Source: Phycisphaerae bacterium
Lineage (GTDB): Bacteria > Planctomycetota > Phycisphaerae > Sedimentisphaerales > SG8-4
Assembly: GCA_030613765.1 (NCBI GenBank)
Contig: JAUWLI010000010.1
Location: 1 to 21,665 of the forward strand
DNA: 21,665 nt
Direction: 5' to 3'
Shown here piece by piece: positions 19,943-21,665 of the stretch. A program made the position numbers and the translations under genes. The notes beneath the pieces are model-generated. The model was not told the DNA's origin and did no database searches. It saw only the letters and a list, made by a program, of their open reading frames with translations. How positions within the stretch are numbered: position 1 is the first letter of the stretch; the number at the start of each line of letters is the position of its first letter.

Positions 19943-21205
19943 TCAATTCGCGCGGACGTTGTAGGCGTGGAGGTCGTTTCCGCATCGGATGTATAGTCTT
20001 CCTCCGCAGACGACGGGATGTGCGAGGTAAGAGTTGACGGGCTTTCTTTTGAGTTCGAATCTGCTGACCAGCTCGAAGCCGTCAGGGGTGACGGCCAGCA
20101 GTGACATCGTGCCCTGGAAGTTCAGTGCGTAGATCATTGAGTCGGCGACGGTTATGCCCACCTTGCCCATTGTCTTGTCGAGCTTGATATTCTGGCCCGT
20201 GAGGAAGTCGACGCAGTAGAATTGCCTGCCGCCCTGTCGACACGCGCTGCCGTAGAGCCTTCCGTCGAGGAGCAGCGCTCCGCTGTGGCAGTCGTCGAGG
20301 TCTTCGCGATGCCAAACGGTCTCGGCCGAACGCGCAGATAGATCGGGTTTTATCAGCCTGCCGCCTGATGAGTGGCCGCAGGCGATGTACACATAGCCGT
20401 CTTTGAAAACGGGGGTGAGGGAATTTTGTGGCGAGCGGGGCACAAAAGGCGCCGACCAAAGCAGCTTTCCTGTCTCAACGTTTACGCCGACGACCGATCT
20501 TTGCGTTAGTGTTATCAACTGGCGGACGCCGGCGTGGGTGACGACGAGGCCGGAGCAGTAAGCGGCGAAGTGCTTGATTTCCTTATTTACCCAGAGGGTC
20601 TTTCCGGTCCGCTTATCCAGGGCGACGACGCGGCCTTTCGGTCCGCCGGGCATGCAAATGACCTTGTCGCCTTCGATAATCACATTCTCGGCCAAGGCCC
20701 AGACGCCGTACTTTGCATCGAATTTGTCTTTTAGGTCCACGACCCAAATTGGTTTGCCCGATTTTGCCTTGTATGCCGCTAATCTTCCGGTAGGGTTCAT
20801 GTGATATACGGCTCCGTCGCTGTATGTGGGCGTTGCGCGTGAGCCCGGGCTCGACCGGCGCCATGACTCGCCGTTTGGCTGCTTCCATAGGAGCTTTCCA
20901 TCCATATCGAGTGCAATGACTATCTCCCGGCGGCCAAAGTCGCCCGCCGTGAATATCATCCCATCGGCAATCGTCACTCCCGAATATCCTCTGCCGCATG
21001 GCGAATAGGTCCAGAGTTTGCGAGGCCCGCCCCTGGGCCATTCTTTCAAGAGGCCCTTATCCCGGGAAATGTTCGTTCTGCCGGGACCGTGATGTTCGGG
21101 CCAATCGGCACTGGCGCCAATATGAGCGGCGTGCGACAATGGAGCGCGGACGAACACCGCGACCAGCAGCAGCACAGCTACAGGAGCGATTCGTTTTGTT
21201 TGCAT
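19943..21205 (-). CDS. secreted PQQ-like beta-propeller protein
   Basis: The protein has 420 residues and starts at ATG 21203-21205, with AAGGA upstream. The signal peptide is QTKRIAPVAVLLLVAVFVRA, then PLSHAA. The mature protein opens DWPEHHGPGRTNISRDKGLL, a form of the 'DWPQWRGPxRDGIS' start common to planctomycete propellers. PQQ-type blades follow, each with the pattern V-A-L-D-x-x-T-G-K-x-L-W: IALDMDGKLLWKQP (about 91-104), AAYKAKSGKPIWVVD, VALDKRTGKTLWVN, VGVNVETGKLLWSAP and YCVDFLTGQNIKLD. Seven or eight blades are likely. Most such planctomycete proteins do not bind the PQQ cofactor and lack the Ca/PQQ active-site residues, as seems to be the case here, so a scaffold or binding role is more likely than dehydrogenase activity. 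The DNA is richer in G and C than its surroundings. It is isolated on its strand. Confidence 0.9.
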   Translation of the reverse strand: MQTKRIAPVAVLLLVAVFVRAPLSHAAHIGASADWPEHHGPGRTNISRDKGLLKEWPRGGPRKLWTYSPCGRGYSGVTIADGMIFTAGDFGRREIVIALDMDGKLLWKQPNGESWRRSSPGSRATPTYSDGAVYHMNPTGRLAAYKAKSGKPIWVVDLKDKFDAKYGVWALAENVIIEGDKVICMPGGPKGRVVALDKRTGKTLWVNKEIKHFAAYCSGLVVTHAGVRQLITLTQRSVVGVNVETGKLLWSAPFVPRSPQNSLTPVFKDGYVYIACGHSSGGRLIKPDLSARSAETVWHREDLDDCHSGALLLDGRLYGSACRQGGRQFYCVDFLTGQNIKLDKTMGKVGITVADSMIYALNFQGTMSLLAVTPDGFELVSRFELKRKPVNSYLAHPVVCGGRLYIRCGNDLHAYNVRAN

Positions 21206-21456
21206 GACTTTTCCTTCTAATTGCTAACAGAATAATATCCACCACTTTACGCCTTAGGTGTATAAATTTGTTATCAATTTAGTCTGCCGGAGATAAAATG
21301 TCAACGTTGTTGTATGGTTTGAGGTGTTATAGGCAGGTAAATGAGTGTATGCGTAAATCCCTGCCTAAGACTTGCTGGGACAGGTGGGTAGATGGGTATA
21401 TAGCCGTTTAGTGCCGAATCTCAGCCATTGGCGGCTCTGAAAAAACCTTTTTTTAC
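21206..21456. other. intergenic region with a third copy of the CCTGCCTAAGACTTGCTGG element
   Basis: No gene. The dispersed element seen twice near 18.2-18.4 kb recurs at 21358-21384. The sequence around it (CAGGTGGGTAGATGGGTATATAGCC) also resembles host repeat fragments near 17.4 kb. Confidence 0.6.
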
Positions 21457-21484
21457 TTGACAAGCAGTAAAATGGTCTTACAAT
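21457..21484 (+). promoter_or_regulatory. sigma70-type promoter for the gene at the right edge
   Basis: A perfect TTGACA (21457-21462), a 16-nt spacer and TACAAT (21479-21484). The resulting leader would be about 160 nt and includes a TGCGCA/TGTGCGC palindrome near 21600-21613. Confidence 0.5.
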
Positions 21485-21650
21485 ATAGCAATATCGTTTT
21501 ATAAAACTGCTTTGTTTATTCAGGAGCAGGAGGGGCTGACAGGAGGACGATAGACGGGAGCTGGTTCTATGGCGCAATTTTCTCAAAGTATAATAAAGGT
21601 GCGCAGTGTGCGCGTTACAAAATAACCACATTCATTGAAAGGGAAGAAAA

Positions 21651-21665
21651 ATGAAAGAGAAAAGA
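21651..21665 (+). CDS. start of a gene cut by the window edge (partial)
   Basis: AAAGGGAAG lies 5 nt before ATG 21651, followed by K-E-K-R. A good ribosome site, an upstream promoter and a basic N-terminus suggest the beginning of a real gene, possibly with a signal peptide. Only five codons are visible, so nothing can be said of the product. Confidence 0.5.

Noticed and set aside
1..21665. CRISPR arrays, tRNA or rRNA genes
   Set aside because: No regularly spaced identical repeats with unique spacers and no tRNA cloverleaf or rRNA signature were seen by eye; the tandem arrays present have no spacers.

Overview
The window looks like a chromosomal segment of a planctomycete, probably of the Phycisphaerae type. 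The evidence is an ECF sigma factor next to a very large Ser/Thr kinase fused to a PD40 propeller, secreted proteins ending in dockerin-like 'D-x-DFADLA-x-W' modules, a secreted PQQ-type propeller opening with a 'DWPEHHGPGRT' motif, and long intergenic regions packed with dispersed and short tandem repeats. This assignment is inference from gene content; no rRNA or tRNA gene is present.

Host left flank (1-1478): the 3' end of a dockerin-like secreted protein gene, a DUF483-like Cys-Cys protein, a small coiled-coil protein on the minus strand, and a repeat-bearing intergenic stretch.

Mobile element (1479-10271, 8793 bp): both ends begin 5'-TGT and carry ATGGCAGC exactly 18 nt in from the terminus. 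The element is flanked by a perfect 5-bp direct repeat, GTAGT (1474-1478 and 10272-10276). Five ATGGCAGC sites lie in one orientation at the left end and three in the opposite orientation at the right end. This is the architecture of Mu/Tn7-type DDE-transposase substrates. Inside, a rightward XRE repressor faces one end and diverges from a long leftward operon. The operon encodes a small RHH-like protein, an excisionase-type HTH protein, two overlapping low-complexity genes, a prohead protease, an HK97-fold major capsid protein, a decoration-like protein, a tape-measure-like protein, a zinc-ribbon/Gam-like protein and a small membrane protein. No transposase, MuB-type ATPase, integrase, terminase, portal or tail-tube gene is recognisable. 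It is therefore either an internally deleted transposable prophage or a capsid-encoding satellite that borrows transposition and packaging functions. A strong promoter followed by a structured ~130-nt RNA ending in a terminator-like T tract (8013-8176) separates the regulatory genes from the structural genes.

Host right flank (10277-21665): about 1 kb of repeats, then an ECF sigma factor and kinase-propeller pair (11302-15121), a small secreted protein (15369-15887), a polytopic membrane protein on the minus strand (16185-17165), about 1.4 kb of dense intergenic repeats, a secreted dockerin-type protein (18558-19415, minus), a secreted PQQ-like propeller protein (19943-21205, minus), and the promoter and first codons of a further rightward gene at the window edge.
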